A DNA stretch of 64,000 nt from CATOSP01 sp965204715 (GTDB lineage: Bacteria; Chloroflexota; Dehalococcoidia; Lucifugimonadales; UBA3495): positions 2,418,001-2,482,000 of the forward strand of contig OZ242009.1 of NCBI GenBank assembly GCA_965204715.1, read 5' to 3'. A program made the position numbers and the translations under genes. The notes under the pieces are model-generated. The model made no database searches and was not told where the DNA came from. It saw only the letters and a list, made by a program, of their open reading frames with translations. Below are positions 17,600-26,058 of this stretch, in pieces (within the stretch, counting starts at the first letter, position 1; every line of letters begins with the position of its first letter).

Positions 17600-18628
17600 C
17601 TACGTGGTGGCCAGGGTTGGGTTTCGGATGGGCGCGGCCATCGTATCTTCGTCCAGGGGTACGGCGTCCTTGACATATATCTGGACGCGGTAGGACTCGT
17701 AATCGGGGATATAGAGCCTGAACTCACCGTCGACGCGCACCGAGCGGGGGCGCCGCAGGTACTTCTCTTCCTCCAACTTCCCCATCTCCCTCAGCCGGTT
17801 TGGCATGGCATTGGTCATCATGTAGGTACGTGACACCCTGGAAAGGGAGGCGTCGCCCAGGAATTTCCAGATGTATCGTCCTTCCTGGTTGAAGAGTTGG
17901 ACCCGGTTGTTGCCCCAGTCGCAGACATAGATGTCACCGTGGGCGTCCACAGTCACACCGGTTGGCCGGTTGAACTCGCCGTCGTCCGAGCCTTCCTGCC
18001 CGATGACCATGAGCGGTTCCCCGGTTGGACTGAGCTTCTGTACCCGCTGGTTGCCCCAGTCGGCAACGTACACGTCGCCAAGCTCGTCCACGTGAACTCC
18101 CATCGGCAACTCGAACTGGCCCGCCTCGCTGCCCTGGGAGCCGAAGCCCCCCAGAAACTCGCCTTCAACGGTGAATCGCTGTACCCGGTGGTTGCGGGAG
18201 TCGACCACCACCAGGTTGCCCTCCGGGTCGAAGGCTATGCCGGCCGGACCGCTCAACTCACCCGGTCCGTCTCCCTCGTCGCCGAACTTCGAGACGAACT
18301 CCCCGTCGGGGTGGAACCGGGTGATGCGGTGAACGGCCTCATCGCTAACGTACAAATCGCCCTCGTCGTCGGTTATGACCTGCACCGGCCATTCAAATTG
18401 GCCATCGGCCCTGCCGTAGCCTCCGATTTGCACCAAGTCGCCGGACAACTGCTCGGCATCGTCAAGAGACCAAACGCGAATTAGGGACGCGCCCTCGGAG
18501 CGGAGCAGGATGTACACCGTATCATCCTTGCCGAAGGCCACGTCGATGGGGAAATTGGTGATCCGGCGCATTCCCAGGGTGCGGAAGTAGGGAAAGCCCG
18601 CTCGGAGCAGTCCGTATGGTCGTGCCAT
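17600..18628 (-). CDS. NHL-repeat beta-propeller protein
   Basis: A 342-residue NHL propeller. AAGGGAGAAGCGCAA precedes the ATG. Five to six repeats of the form GQFEWPVQVITDDEGDLYVSD are followed by an HRI/HRV-type strand, with glycine-rich turns (GDEGDGPGEL, GSQGSEAGQF, GQEGSDDGEF). There is no clear signal peptide. The C-terminal part (YLRRPRSVRVDGEFRLYIPDYESYRVQIY) closes the ring. It lies upstream of aroA and downstream of the DUF1501 gene, all on the minus strand with short gaps. Ligand-binding or scaffold role is inferred only from fold. Confidence 0.85.
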   Translation of the reverse strand: MARPYGLLRAGFPYFRTLGMRRITNFPIDVAFGKDDTVYILLRSEGASLIRVWSLDDAEQLSGDLVQIGGYGRADGQFEWPVQVITDDEGDLYVSDEAVHRITRFHPDGEFVSKFGDEGDGPGELSGPAGIAFDPEGNLVVVDSRNHRVQRFTVEGEFLGGFGSQGSEAGQFELPMGVHVDELGDVYVADWGNQRVQKLSPTGEPLMVIGQEGSDDGEFNRPTGVTVDAHGDIYVCDWGNNRVQLFNQEGRYIWKFLGDASLSRVSRTYMMTNAMPNRLREMGKLEEEKYLRRPRSVRVDGEFRLYIPDYESYRVQIYVKDAVPLDEDTMAAPIRNPTLATT

Positions 18629-18668
18629 TTGCGCTTCTCCCTTGGCGGTTGTGTCGGTGACTCCTGCC

Positions 18669-19805
18669 CTAGTTCTTGAATGGAGTAATTTGCTCGAAGT
18701 GGCCCTTGACGATGGGCGCAGCCTCGACGTTCAGCCACTGTTCCAGGACCGTGCCATACACCCCGCGGAAGTCAATCATGTGGCGCAGGTCCTCGCCGTG
18801 TTCCCACCCTCGCGGGTCAAGGGGCGGGTACTCAGAGTAGAAACCGCCTTCAATCGGCTTCCCAAACAGGAACGCGCCGCCGCCCGATCCGTGGTCGGTG
18901 CCGCTGCCGTTGTCCCTCATCCTGCGTCCGAACTCGGTGAACACCAGGACGGCGACGTTGTCTCCGGCGTCGTGCTGATCCAGGTCGTCCAGGAAGTCGG
19001 CGATGGCTCCCGATACCTCATTCATCAGCTTGGGGTGGGCAGCCATCTCGTTGGCGTGGGTGTCGTAGCCGATGTGGTTTGTGTAGAAGATGCGCGTCCC
19101 AAGACCGGCCAGGTGAATGCGGGCCACGTCCCGGAGGCTCTTGGCGATGGGGTTGTCGGCATACTCCACTGTCGATTCGTACTGGGAGGCAACATCGCCC
19201 AGCATATCCGCGCCCTTGAGCACGTCGATGCCCGTCTTGCCGATGTACTCCGCCGTAGGCCCGGCGCCGATTGCGCCGCCGTAGATGTTCCGGAACATGG
19301 ACACTGCCTTGTCACGCAGGTCCTCCTGCTCCACCTCGGTCATCACGCCGTAGCCTTCCAGGTCGCCGATGGAGGTGACGGGCACGCCGGACACAGCCAT
19401 CGCCCGGGGCAGTCCTCGGCCAATGTTCACCCCGGTCAGGACGTTCTCGGCATTGGGGTCGAGCTCCCGGACGGCCTGGCCCAGCCAGCCTTCGAGACCA
19501 ACCTTATCCGGTTCGCAGGTGTGCCAGATGTCCATGCCGCGGAAGTGGGAGCGGTTGGAGTTGGGATAGCCGATCCCCTGGACGATGGCCATCCGGCCTT
19601 CATCGAAAAGCCGCTTGAACGGAGCGGCGTTCTGGTTAATGCCCAGTTCGTCGTTGATGGGCAGCACTTCGTCGGGGTTGATGCGGATCTTCTTGCGGGC
19701 GTCGAAGTAGTGTCCGTTATTGAAGGGCACGACTGTGTTGAGGAAGTCGTTGCCCCCGGTCATCTGCACCACTACCAGTATCTTGTCATCGTTCTGCGTG
19801 CTCAT
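18669..19805 (-). CDS. DUF1501 family protein
   Basis: A 378-residue DUF1501 protein. It starts KILVVVQMTGGNDFLNTVVPF, the usual first strand with GGND. HFRGMDIWHT and DTHANEMAAHPKLMNEVS follow, then VLVFTEFGRRMRDNGSGTDHGSGGGAFLFG, the sulfatase/alkaline-phosphatase-like metal-site region. Family members are usually exported; no obvious Tat signal is visible here. DUF1501 and DUF1800 genes are normally adjacent, as here. Function is unknown, although sulfatase-like hydrolase chemistry is suspected for the fold. Confidence 0.9.
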   Translation of the reverse strand: MSTQNDDKILVVVQMTGGNDFLNTVVPFNNGHYFDARKKIRINPDEVLPINDELGINQNAAPFKRLFDEGRMAIVQGIGYPNSNRSHFRGMDIWHTCEPDKVGLEGWLGQAVRELDPNAENVLTGVNIGRGLPRAMAVSGVPVTSIGDLEGYGVMTEVEQEDLRDKAVSMFRNIYGGAIGAGPTAEYIGKTGIDVLKGADMLGDVASQYESTVEYADNPIAKSLRDVARIHLAGLGTRIFYTNHIGYDTHANEMAAHPKLMNEVSGAIADFLDDLDQHDAGDNVAVLVFTEFGRRMRDNGSGTDHGSGGGAFLFGKPIEGGFYSEYPPLDPRGWEHGEDLRHMIDFRGVYGTVLEQWLNVEAAPIVKGHFEQITPFKN

Positions 19806-19862
19806 TAGGTCGTATACCTCTCACCAGTTTGGCTTGTTGGGTCTTGAAAAAGCGCGGATGGC

Positions 19863-21257
19863 CTAGGCGAACTGGTAGTCCACAGTAGAGACGATCATCT
19901 GCAGCAGATTGAGAACGTCCACCTGTTTTTCCTCGCCGTCGCCCTGGTTCCCGTCGCTCTGATTCAATGTCTTGAGTTCCTGGGCGTATTCCACCAGGAG
20001 GCTGTGGGTCGCCTCGCTGACCCGGAGGCCGCCCATCAGGTCCAGACAGGTATCTACCAACGCTTCAGGGCTGCCGCCCAGTCCGCCGGTCCGGTCCAGT
20101 ATTTCCTTGATGCCCGGCTTCTCCGGGTCGCCGAACTGCTTCTCGGCGAAGTTGACCCGCTCACTGAGGGTGCCGGAGTCGATCCACTCGTGGCCGGTGT
20201 GCCAACCCTCCACCGTCGGGGGGTTGAGCAGGTTCTGGCCCATCACGGTGGATGCACCGGCGAAGTTGTGCATTCCGGGCTTGGGGTAACGGAACTCCCC
20301 GGTCTGCTTCAGCACGCCCGCGACCAACTCGGCGGGACTCTTGACCTTCTTCTTGGTGATGGCGTTCTTGAAGAAGTCGGACTTGAACAGCGCGGCGAGC
20401 ACTGCCCTCATGTCGCCGTTGGACTCCAGGAAGACGGTTGCCAACTGCTCGACGGCATCCTCGTCGCGCGGCGGTTCGATGGACCATGATGGGACCTGGG
20501 GCTCGTCCTCCACGAAGAAGTTGTATAGGTGGCGAGAGATGAACCTGGCGGTGGAGGGCTGCTTGACGATGATGCCGATTATGTCCTCGCCGTCGAAGTC
20601 TCCAGTGTGCCCGAGGAAGGTCTTCTCCCCATAGTCGTGGTCATCTGCCAGGAACTCGAACACGGCCTGATGGTGGCCCATCGGGTATAGCGAGAGGGGC
20701 TGGCGGAATGTCCAGCCGGTGAAGGCGCGGGACGCGCTCTTGATGTCGTCCTCAGTATAGCTGCCGATGCCCATAGAGAAGAGCTCCAGCAGTTCCCTTC
20801 CGTAGTTCTCGTTGATTTCGTCCTTATGGTTCTCGTTATTGTCCAGCCAGAAGATCATGGCCGGATCTTTGGACAGTTCCAGGAGGATGGTCTTGAAGTC
20901 GGTCAGTCCCACCTGGCGGAAGGTATTGATTTGGGTGAAGATGGAAGGCCCGTGTTCGCTCTTGCCCCAGGCCACCGGGTAGATGTGGTGGAGGAAGAGA
21001 GCCATCTTCTCCTCCAGCGGACGCGGGGTGTTGATCATCCGGTAGAGCCACTTTGCGACATAAACGGCCACAGGCTCGCCGCCGTAGTACCTCTCAACGA
21101 AGCTCTGGTCCACTTCGGGGAACCGCTCCGGGTTGACCAGATCGTCCACTATCTCATCGTAGGTCTTCTCGGCGGTCAGGGTGTCCAGTTCCGATGCCGT
21201 CGCGCCGAAACCCGCGCGCCGCATCAGGTGGGCAACTTCCATGCGGTCTGACTTCAT
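19863..21257 (-). CDS. DUF1800 family protein
   Basis: A 464-residue DUF1800 protein. Landmarks: VAHLMRRAGFGATASELD at the N-terminus, PLEEKMALFLHHIYPVAWGK, INENYGRELLELFSMG, SRAFTGWTF, ISRHLYNFFVEDEPQ and NPPTVEGWHTGHEWID. It is directly upstream of the DUF1501 gene (57-bp gap), the conserved partner arrangement seen in many phyla. The pair is thought to act together in the envelope, but no activity is established. No signal peptide is evident from this start. Confidence 0.9.
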   Translation of the reverse strand: MKSDRMEVAHLMRRAGFGATASELDTLTAEKTYDEIVDDLVNPERFPEVDQSFVERYYGGEPVAVYVAKWLYRMINTPRPLEEKMALFLHHIYPVAWGKSEHGPSIFTQINTFRQVGLTDFKTILLELSKDPAMIFWLDNNENHKDEINENYGRELLELFSMGIGSYTEDDIKSASRAFTGWTFRQPLSLYPMGHHQAVFEFLADDHDYGEKTFLGHTGDFDGEDIIGIIVKQPSTARFISRHLYNFFVEDEPQVPSWSIEPPRDEDAVEQLATVFLESNGDMRAVLAALFKSDFFKNAITKKKVKSPAELVAGVLKQTGEFRYPKPGMHNFAGASTVMGQNLLNPPTVEGWHTGHEWIDSGTLSERVNFAEKQFGDPEKPGIKEILDRTGGLGGSPEALVDTCLDLMGGLRVSEATHSLLVEYAQELKTLNQSDGNQGDGEEKQVDVLNLLQMIVSTVDYQFA

Positions 21258-21544
21258 GCTGCGAGTCCTCCGAGGGTGAAATCTGTTTGATGTTGCTGGC
21301 CTTTTGGGCCAATCGCGTAAGCGCTGGCGCCAGACATGATTATAGCGAATCTGGGCTATGCTTCAAGTCCGGCGCCCTGGCATTCGGTTACACGAATGGC
21401 ATCCCAAATGGGCAGGATACGGTTGGACTATACTAAACTGGGGCATCGGGTTACACTAGGCGGCGTACGCCTTGGCGAAAGCTGGTCGAAGGTCGGCCGG
21501 TTCCTGGGGGCAGGTGTGTGTACATTCAGGTTTGCTGGAGGAGT

Positions 21545-22633
21545 ATGGAGCCAGAGACCATTAAGAAGGGCGACGATTCCGGCAACCGGATGGTGGTCAA
21601 GTATGAAGGCCCCAACGGTACGCCCATCTACGGGATCGGCGTTCCGCAGGCATGGGCCTCGCGGCTGGGTCCCACCTGGAGCTACGTCTTTGAGACGGAC
21701 CGGCTGACTGTCATTGACCCGGGATGCTATGGCACTGTTGACCGCCTGGAGCAGGGCCTTCAGACCATCGGCTATTCCGTAGCCTCCGTAGAGCGGGTGA
21801 TCGTAAGTCACGGCCACGTAGACCACGACGGGAATTGCCACGCTGTCCTGTCTCGCAACGGCGCTGAGCTATGGGCGCACGAGGTATATGGCTGGCTGGC
21901 GCGATTGGGTCGGAGGGAGATCGAGACCGATTGGCGGCGGACCTTTCCCGGGTACCCGGCCCGGGAGGACGACACCTTCTCCAGCAGAATCAGTGAGCAC
22001 GAGCGTCTGATCAGTCAGCTAAACCTCTCAAACCCCGTCACTGACGGCCAGAAGGCCAACGGCTTGACCTTCCACTACACCCCCGGCCATTCGCCCGATG
22101 AGCTTTGCATCGAGTATGGGAACATGCTCTTTTCCGGCGACCATATCCTGCCCCAGATAACGCCGCATCCCAGCATCAGCCTCAGCTACGGGCGTTTCCG
22201 GCAAGAACTTCCTGATCCCTACAAGGGCGGAAACCTCTACTACGGGCTGGCAGTCTACCTTCGTTCACTAAAGAAAATTTCGGGCCTGGGCGAAGATATA
22301 ACGGTCCTGCCGGCTCACCGCGCCTTCTACCACGGTGCATTCAACCCCATCAATCTGGAACGCACTGGGGAGATACTGGAACACCACCGCGAACGCTGCG
22401 GCGACCTGCTCTCTCTGGTCCGGGAGGGCATGTCTGACCTGACTGCCATCACCCGGCGGCACTTTGCCCACATCGGCCTCGACAATCGCATGATCTTCCC
22501 CGCCTTTACCGAGGTTATAAGCCACATGGAGTTGCTTCAGGAAGCAGGGGATGTTGAAATGGCGCCGGAGAACGGTGAAGGTGTCCGCTGGAAGGGTACG
22601 GAGGCGTTCTCTAGCTACATTGACGGCCTGTAG
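21545..22633 (+). CDS. MBL-fold metallo-hydrolase
   Basis: About 362 residues. The ATG at 21,545 follows GGAGGAG closely; an upstream GTG at 21,518 is open but less likely. The metal motif is VIVSHGHVDHDGN (HxHxDH), followed by TPGHSPDEL and FSGDHILP. The C-terminal half (HRERCGDLLSLVREGMSDLTAITRRHF) resembles the winged-helix tail of the LACTB2/GloB-like subgroup that cleaves thioesters or lactones. It is monocistronic. The substrate is unknown. Confidence 0.88.
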   Translation: MEPETIKKGDDSGNRMVVKYEGPNGTPIYGIGVPQAWASRLGPTWSYVFETDRLTVIDPGCYGTVDRLEQGLQTIGYSVASVERVIVSHGHVDHDGNCHAVLSRNGAELWAHEVYGWLARLGRREIETDWRRTFPGYPAREDDTFSSRISEHERLISQLNLSNPVTDGQKANGLTFHYTPGHSPDELCIEYGNMLFSGDHILPQITPHPSISLSYGRFRQELPDPYKGGNLYYGLAVYLRSLKKISGLGEDITVLPAHRAFYHGAFNPINLERTGEILEHHRERCGDLLSLVREGMSDLTAITRRHFAHIGLDNRMIFPAFTEVISHMELLQEAGDVEMAPENGEGVRWKGTEAFSSYIDGL

Positions 22634-22732
22634 ATCCCGGCGACGGGGCTATTCGAGCCTTACCCGTCATTGGTCCCGGCATGAGCAGACGCGAAAGCGG
22701 CGCACAGCCGGACCCGGTTGCGGCGCCATTCA

Positions 22733-23941
22733 TCAAGATACGCATGGATTCCCGTTTTTGTGGGAATGACGAGTGGGGCAGGAATGACGGGTCGAGTGCC
22801 GCGCCAGAAAGTCCCGCAGTTTACCCTCGTACCGCTCCGGATCTCTGTTCCAGCCACAGGCGTGGTAGGCATCCTCGAAGGGAACGTATTCCACGATATC
22901 CGGGCGGGCCAGCAGGAATCTCCTGCTTGTTTCCACCGGCGTGATATTGTCCTCGGCGCTGTGGAACAGCAGGACAGGTACGTCCAACTCAGAGGCCCTT
23001 TGCACGTAGTCCAATTCGCGCCAGTTTATCCCGAATCGCATGGACGACACTAATTTGCCCAACGGAGTCAGAAGGCGCAGCAGCCCGAACTGGCGCGCAC
23101 CGTTTCTTACGATCAGGTTCAGGTCTAGCATTGGCGAGTCCAGGACGAGGCACCGCACCTTGTCCTTCAATGGTGAGCGGTACATGAAGCTCGCCGTTAT
23201 TCCGCCGCCCATGCTATGGCCCATCAGGACCACGGACTTGGCGCCGCGCTCCAATGCATATCTAACCGCGCCCTCCACATCCTGCCATTCCGTTATCCCG
23301 TACCGGTGAAAGCCGTCCGGGCTTGCCGGGACGCCTGCGTCATTGCGGTAGGTAACGGCCAGCATGGGCAAGCCAAGTCCGGCCAGAATGGGGAGATAAC
23401 GGAGACATTCTCTGAGAGGCGCCCCCCTGCCGTGGACGGCGATTACCCAGGTGTCTCCTTCACCGTCCACCTGCCACGCCGGGAATTTCCCAAGGGGAGA
23501 ACGGTAGAATACTTCCCGGAAGGGGATTTCAAAGGCTCGGAGAGGATCGTCCGGGTAAGCGAACATGTCAATGCGGGCCAACTCCCCTGGGTCTGGGGCG
23601 TCAAAGCAGGACAGTAGGTGGCAGGTGGCTCTGTCCCCGGCGTATTCCGGCTCGGGACCTGTCTGGGCGTAGCCGCCATCCCACTCCAGCCCCCAGACGC
23701 CCTTCGGAATCACCGGCCTGGAACGATGTGCCGTCTCGCCGGAAGATGAGGCCACTCCCAGAGTACATTGGCCTTCCTCGACATCCACCACTTCCAGGCC
23801 ATATTCATAGCTAATGCGCGGCGGCAGGAGGGCAAGCAGGCGTAGCTGTTCCGAGAGATACCAACCAGCCGCGGCCAGCCCAGCCAAGCCTAATGCCGCA
23901 AGACAGATGACCGCCAACGTCAGGGTCGCCGCTATGTCCAC
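22733..23941 (-). CDS. Membrane-anchored alpha/beta hydrolase
   Basis: A 402-residue alpha/beta hydrolase. An N-terminal hydrophobic helix (LTLAVICLAALGLAGLAAAG) anchors it to the membrane. The nucleophile elbow is GHSMGGG, the acid region is LLFHSAEDNITPVETS and the catalytic His is likely in DAYHACG. The start is a GTG. The last about 20 residues (HSTRHSCPTRHSHKNGNPCVS) are the translation of a dispersed palindromic repeat, so the original stop has been lost or moved. Family members are lipases, esterases or thioesterases. The substrate is unknown. Confidence 0.85.
   Translation of the reverse strand: MDIAATLTLAVICLAALGLAGLAAAGWYLSEQLRLLALLPPRISYEYGLEVVDVEEGQCTLGVASSSGETAHRSRPVIPKGVWGLEWDGGYAQTGPEPEYAGDRATCHLLSCFDAPDPGELARIDMFAYPDDPLRAFEIPFREVFYRSPLGKFPAWQVDGEGDTWVIAVHGRGAPLRECLRYLPILAGLGLPMLAVTYRNDAGVPASPDGFHRYGITEWQDVEGAVRYALERGAKSVVLMGHSMGGGITASFMYRSPLKDKVRCLVLDSPMLDLNLIVRNGARQFGLLRLLTPLGKLVSSMRFGINWRELDYVQRASELDVPVLLFHSAEDNITPVETSRRFLLARPDIVEYVPFEDAYHACGWNRDPERYEGKLRDFLARHSTRHSCPTRHSHKNGNPCVS
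22743..22772. repeat. Dispersed intergenic palindromic repeat, copy 1
   Basis: ATTCCC and GGGAAT arms around a T-rich loop, in the form TGGATTCCC...GGGAATGACGA. It matches in inverted orientation the copies near 42,763 and 43,796 and is of the common bacterial type whose core is GCGAAAGCGGGAATCC. A partial extra half-copy (GGAATGACGGG) follows. It encodes the last residues of the alpha/beta hydrolase. Confidence 0.7.
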
Positions 23942-24076
23942 TGTGCCAATGCCTCGCCTTTACGTCTTCACACTTATCAGAAAAGGCGGCGCCGGGTTTC
24001 TGGCGTCTCGATAAGCCCTTGGAGACCATATCCCGATTATTCGGGCGGCCTTGGAAAGGCGGGCATTCCCCTCAAT

Positions 24077-24095
24077 CCCTCTTTTGGAAAGAGGG
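24077..24095. terminator. Terminator-like hairpin
   Basis: CCCTCTTT, a 3-nt loop, then AAAGAGGG: a perfect 8-bp stem in the gap between two minus-strand genes. There is no T-tract on the minus-strand side, so this may be a simple repeat and not a terminator. Confidence 0.4.
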
Positions 24096-24115
24096 AGACT
24101 TTGCCAATGACTTGT

Positions 24116-24143
24116 TCTGAGATAGTTGCTCTGAGATAGTTGC
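24116..24143. repeat. Tandem 14-bp direct repeat
   Basis: Two perfect copies of TCTGAGATAGTTGC lie just downstream of the small minus-strand gene ending at 24,144. Confidence 0.6.
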
Positions 24144-24371
24144 TTAGTACCGCCGCAGCAGGTAGCGCTTCCGTGCCTCTGCCCGCGCTTCAGCGATCCA
24201 ACGGTTGATGCGGTCCCGCTCCGTCATGGGCGGGTCGGTAATCCAGTCGTGGAAGTCCATAAGGGTCTTGCTAAGCCGGTCCGACACCGGATTCTTGACG
24301 ATGGCTGAACAGGCCCTATGGACATGCCTCCGGAAATCCCTGGTTGTGCAGCCCTGAGTATTCAGACCCAT
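24144..24371 (-). CDS. Small basic hypothetical protein
   Basis: A 75-residue basic protein (RRHVHRACSAIVKNP; EARAEARKRYLLRRY at the end). It lies 7 bp after the stop of the lactonase-like gene on the same strand, with GGGGTAGG before its ATG, so translational coupling is plausible. No domain is recognised. It could be spurious. Confidence 0.4.
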   Translation of the reverse strand: MGLNTQGCTTRDFRRHVHRACSAIVKNPVSDRLSKTLMDFHDWITDPPMTERDRINRWIAEARAEARKRYLLRRY

Positions 24372-24378
24372 TGGCGGC

Positions 24379-25401
24379 CTACCCCGGCAATTCGGTGATT
24401 AGCACCCACATGGGCCGGTTGCCCACGTCCCTGACTTCAAGGGGCGTCAGGGTCCCGCTTTCTTGGTCCACAGCGTAAGAGGCAAGCCGTCCCGTATCCA
24501 GACCGGCAGCGTACAGGAACTTGCCGTTGGGGTCCAGGCTGAAGGCCCTTGGCACCGCCTCGGTGGCTGCGTAGCCCGTGCTGGTCAGCAGGCCGGTATC
24601 ACCGTCCACGGCGAAGCTGGCAACGCTGTTGTGGCCACGGTTGGGAGCGTACAGGAACCTGCCGGACGGAGATATTTGAATCTGGGAGCAGGTGTTTTCG
24701 CCATCGAACCCGTCGGGCAGAGTGGACACTGTCTGGACCAGGTTGAGAGCGCCTGTGCCGGAGTCCATCCGGTATGCGCTCACGCTGCAACCCTGTTCAT
24801 CGGAGAAGTAGAGCATGTCCATGTTGGGATTGAAGCAGAAGTGGCGCGGCCCAAGGTAGCTGTCGTTGGGAACGGTGGGCGGCGAGTTGGGAGTCAGCCG
24901 CCCTGTATTCTCGTCAAACCTGAACTGGAAAATCTCGTTGGGGCCTCGGTTGGCGATGTGTGGCACGTATGCGAACTGGTTGGTCGGGTCGGTCTGGACG
25001 GCATGAGCGCCACTGGCAGTCTCCAGCCATTCTACAGGAGGCGCAACAGCCGCTCCATCATCACCGATTCGATGGACACCGACCCGGCTTTGATAGTAAT
25101 AGGCTGACAGGACGTACCCGCCCTTCCGGTCCGTGGCCAGAAACACGGGTTCCCCTTCGAGGGGAGCGGTTCCGATGAGGGATATGTTGCCACTGGCAGA
25201 GTCGATGCTGAAACTGGCGATGTCCCGGACAACCCGGCGACCGGCATACAGGTTCTGACGGGCTGGATCGACGCACAGAGCAGCGGGACCGCCGGCCACG
25301 GGGACAGCGTGCCGCAACTCCAAAGCGCCATTCCCGGTGTCCTGCGTGAAAACCAGAATCTGGTCGTCATCCTGCAATGACAGGTACATATACGCAGTCA
25401 T
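24379..25401 (-). CDS. Lactonase family beta-propeller (YVTN/6-phosphogluconolactonase-like)
   Basis: About 340 residues of seven-bladed propeller of the 3-carboxymuconate cyclase/6-phosphogluconolactonase (COG2706) type. Each blade carries FxxDxxTGxL-type turns (FSIDSASGNISLIG, FRFDENTGRLTPN, YRMDSGTGALNLV, FAVDGDTGLLTSTG, YAVDQESGTLTPL). The ATG at 25,401 is preceded by AGGGAGA. The family either hydrolyses sugar lactones or cyclises muconates; which one applies here cannot be seen. Near an arsenate reductase gene, with which it shares orientation. Confidence 0.85.
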   Translation of the reverse strand: MTAYMYLSLQDDDQILVFTQDTGNGALELRHAVPVAGGPAALCVDPARQNLYAGRRVVRDIASFSIDSASGNISLIGTAPLEGEPVFLATDRKGGYVLSAYYYQSRVGVHRIGDDGAAVAPPVEWLETASGAHAVQTDPTNQFAYVPHIANRGPNEIFQFRFDENTGRLTPNSPPTVPNDSYLGPRHFCFNPNMDMLYFSDEQGCSVSAYRMDSGTGALNLVQTVSTLPDGFDGENTCSQIQISPSGRFLYAPNRGHNSVASFAVDGDTGLLTSTGYAATEAVPRAFSLDPNGKFLYAAGLDTGRLASYAVDQESGTLTPLEVRDVGNRPMWVLITELPG

Positions 25402-25479
25402 CATTCTCCCTTCGAGGCAGTCACTCGATAGACGAGAGGTTCGGTCCTACGCGGCAGGGCATTTATTGTGTTGCCAATT

Positions 25480-25938
25480 TCAAGGAGTCTGTTCCATGCC
25501 GGACTTCGCGGTCAATTCATGGTCCACTAGCCACTGGCAAAAGTCGCCGATTTCGTCTCGTACACGCCGGAAAGACTCGATCAGTTTCGCATCGGCAATG
25601 CCGGGGCAATCAGGGTTCTCAAAAGATTGGTGGAGGACTCGCTTGGCGCCTGGAATAGCAGGGCAACTCTCCCGCGCAGAGTCGCAAACGGTGATGACCA
25701 GATCGAAGCCATATTCGACATACTGGTCCACGTGGTCCGATGTGTGGCCGGAGATGTCGATTCCCACTTCGTCCATTACACGGACCGCCATTGGATGCAC
25801 ACCCTTGGGGTTGGTGCCCGCGCTGATGACCTCAACGTTATCCCCTCCCAGGCTGCGCAACCATCCGTGGGCCATCTGGGACCGCGCCCGGTTGCCGGTG
25901 CAGATTACCAGAAGCCGGGGCGGACGCGGATTGGTCAT
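25480..25938 (-). CDS. arsC: Thioredoxin-type arsenate reductase (low-MW phosphatase fold)
   Basis: A 152-residue low-molecular-weight tyrosine-phosphatase-fold protein. The P-loop is CTGNRAR (Cys13 to Arg19, CX5R). Cys85 and Cys92 are in VCDSARESC. The spacing Cys13-Cys85-Cys92 (72 and 7) equals that of Staphylococcus ArsC Cys10-Cys82-Cys89, the three cysteines of the thioredoxin-coupled relay. This makes arsenate reductase more likely than a plain phosphatase. No arsenite efflux gene is adjacent, so resistance would need a pump elsewhere. Confidence 0.88.
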   Translation of the reverse strand: MTNPRPPRLLVICTGNRARSQMAHGWLRSLGGDNVEVISAGTNPKGVHPMAVRVMDEVGIDISGHTSDHVDQYVEYGFDLVITVCDSARESCPAIPGAKRVLHQSFENPDCPGIADAKLIESFRRVRDEIGDFCQWLVDHELTAKSGMEQTP

Positions 25939-26058
25939 CTGGCAGTATCAGTCCTGTCGCTCACGTTGTTGGGGGGCCATTCCGATGCGAGGCGTGCAGA
26001 ACTCCGTTTGTACTCCGCACCGGCAGTCTTCGACTGCAACTCAAGATGTGGACGTTGC

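Noticed and set aside
18642..19808. Long plus-strand frame opposite the DUF1501 gene
   Set aside because: The minus strand encodes a full DUF1501 protein with all motifs; the plus frame has no recognisable domain or ribosome site and reflects GC-rich codon structure.
24116..24143. Tandem repeats as a CRISPR remnant
   Set aside because: Copies are 14 bp and directly adjacent with no spacers; no cas genes are present.
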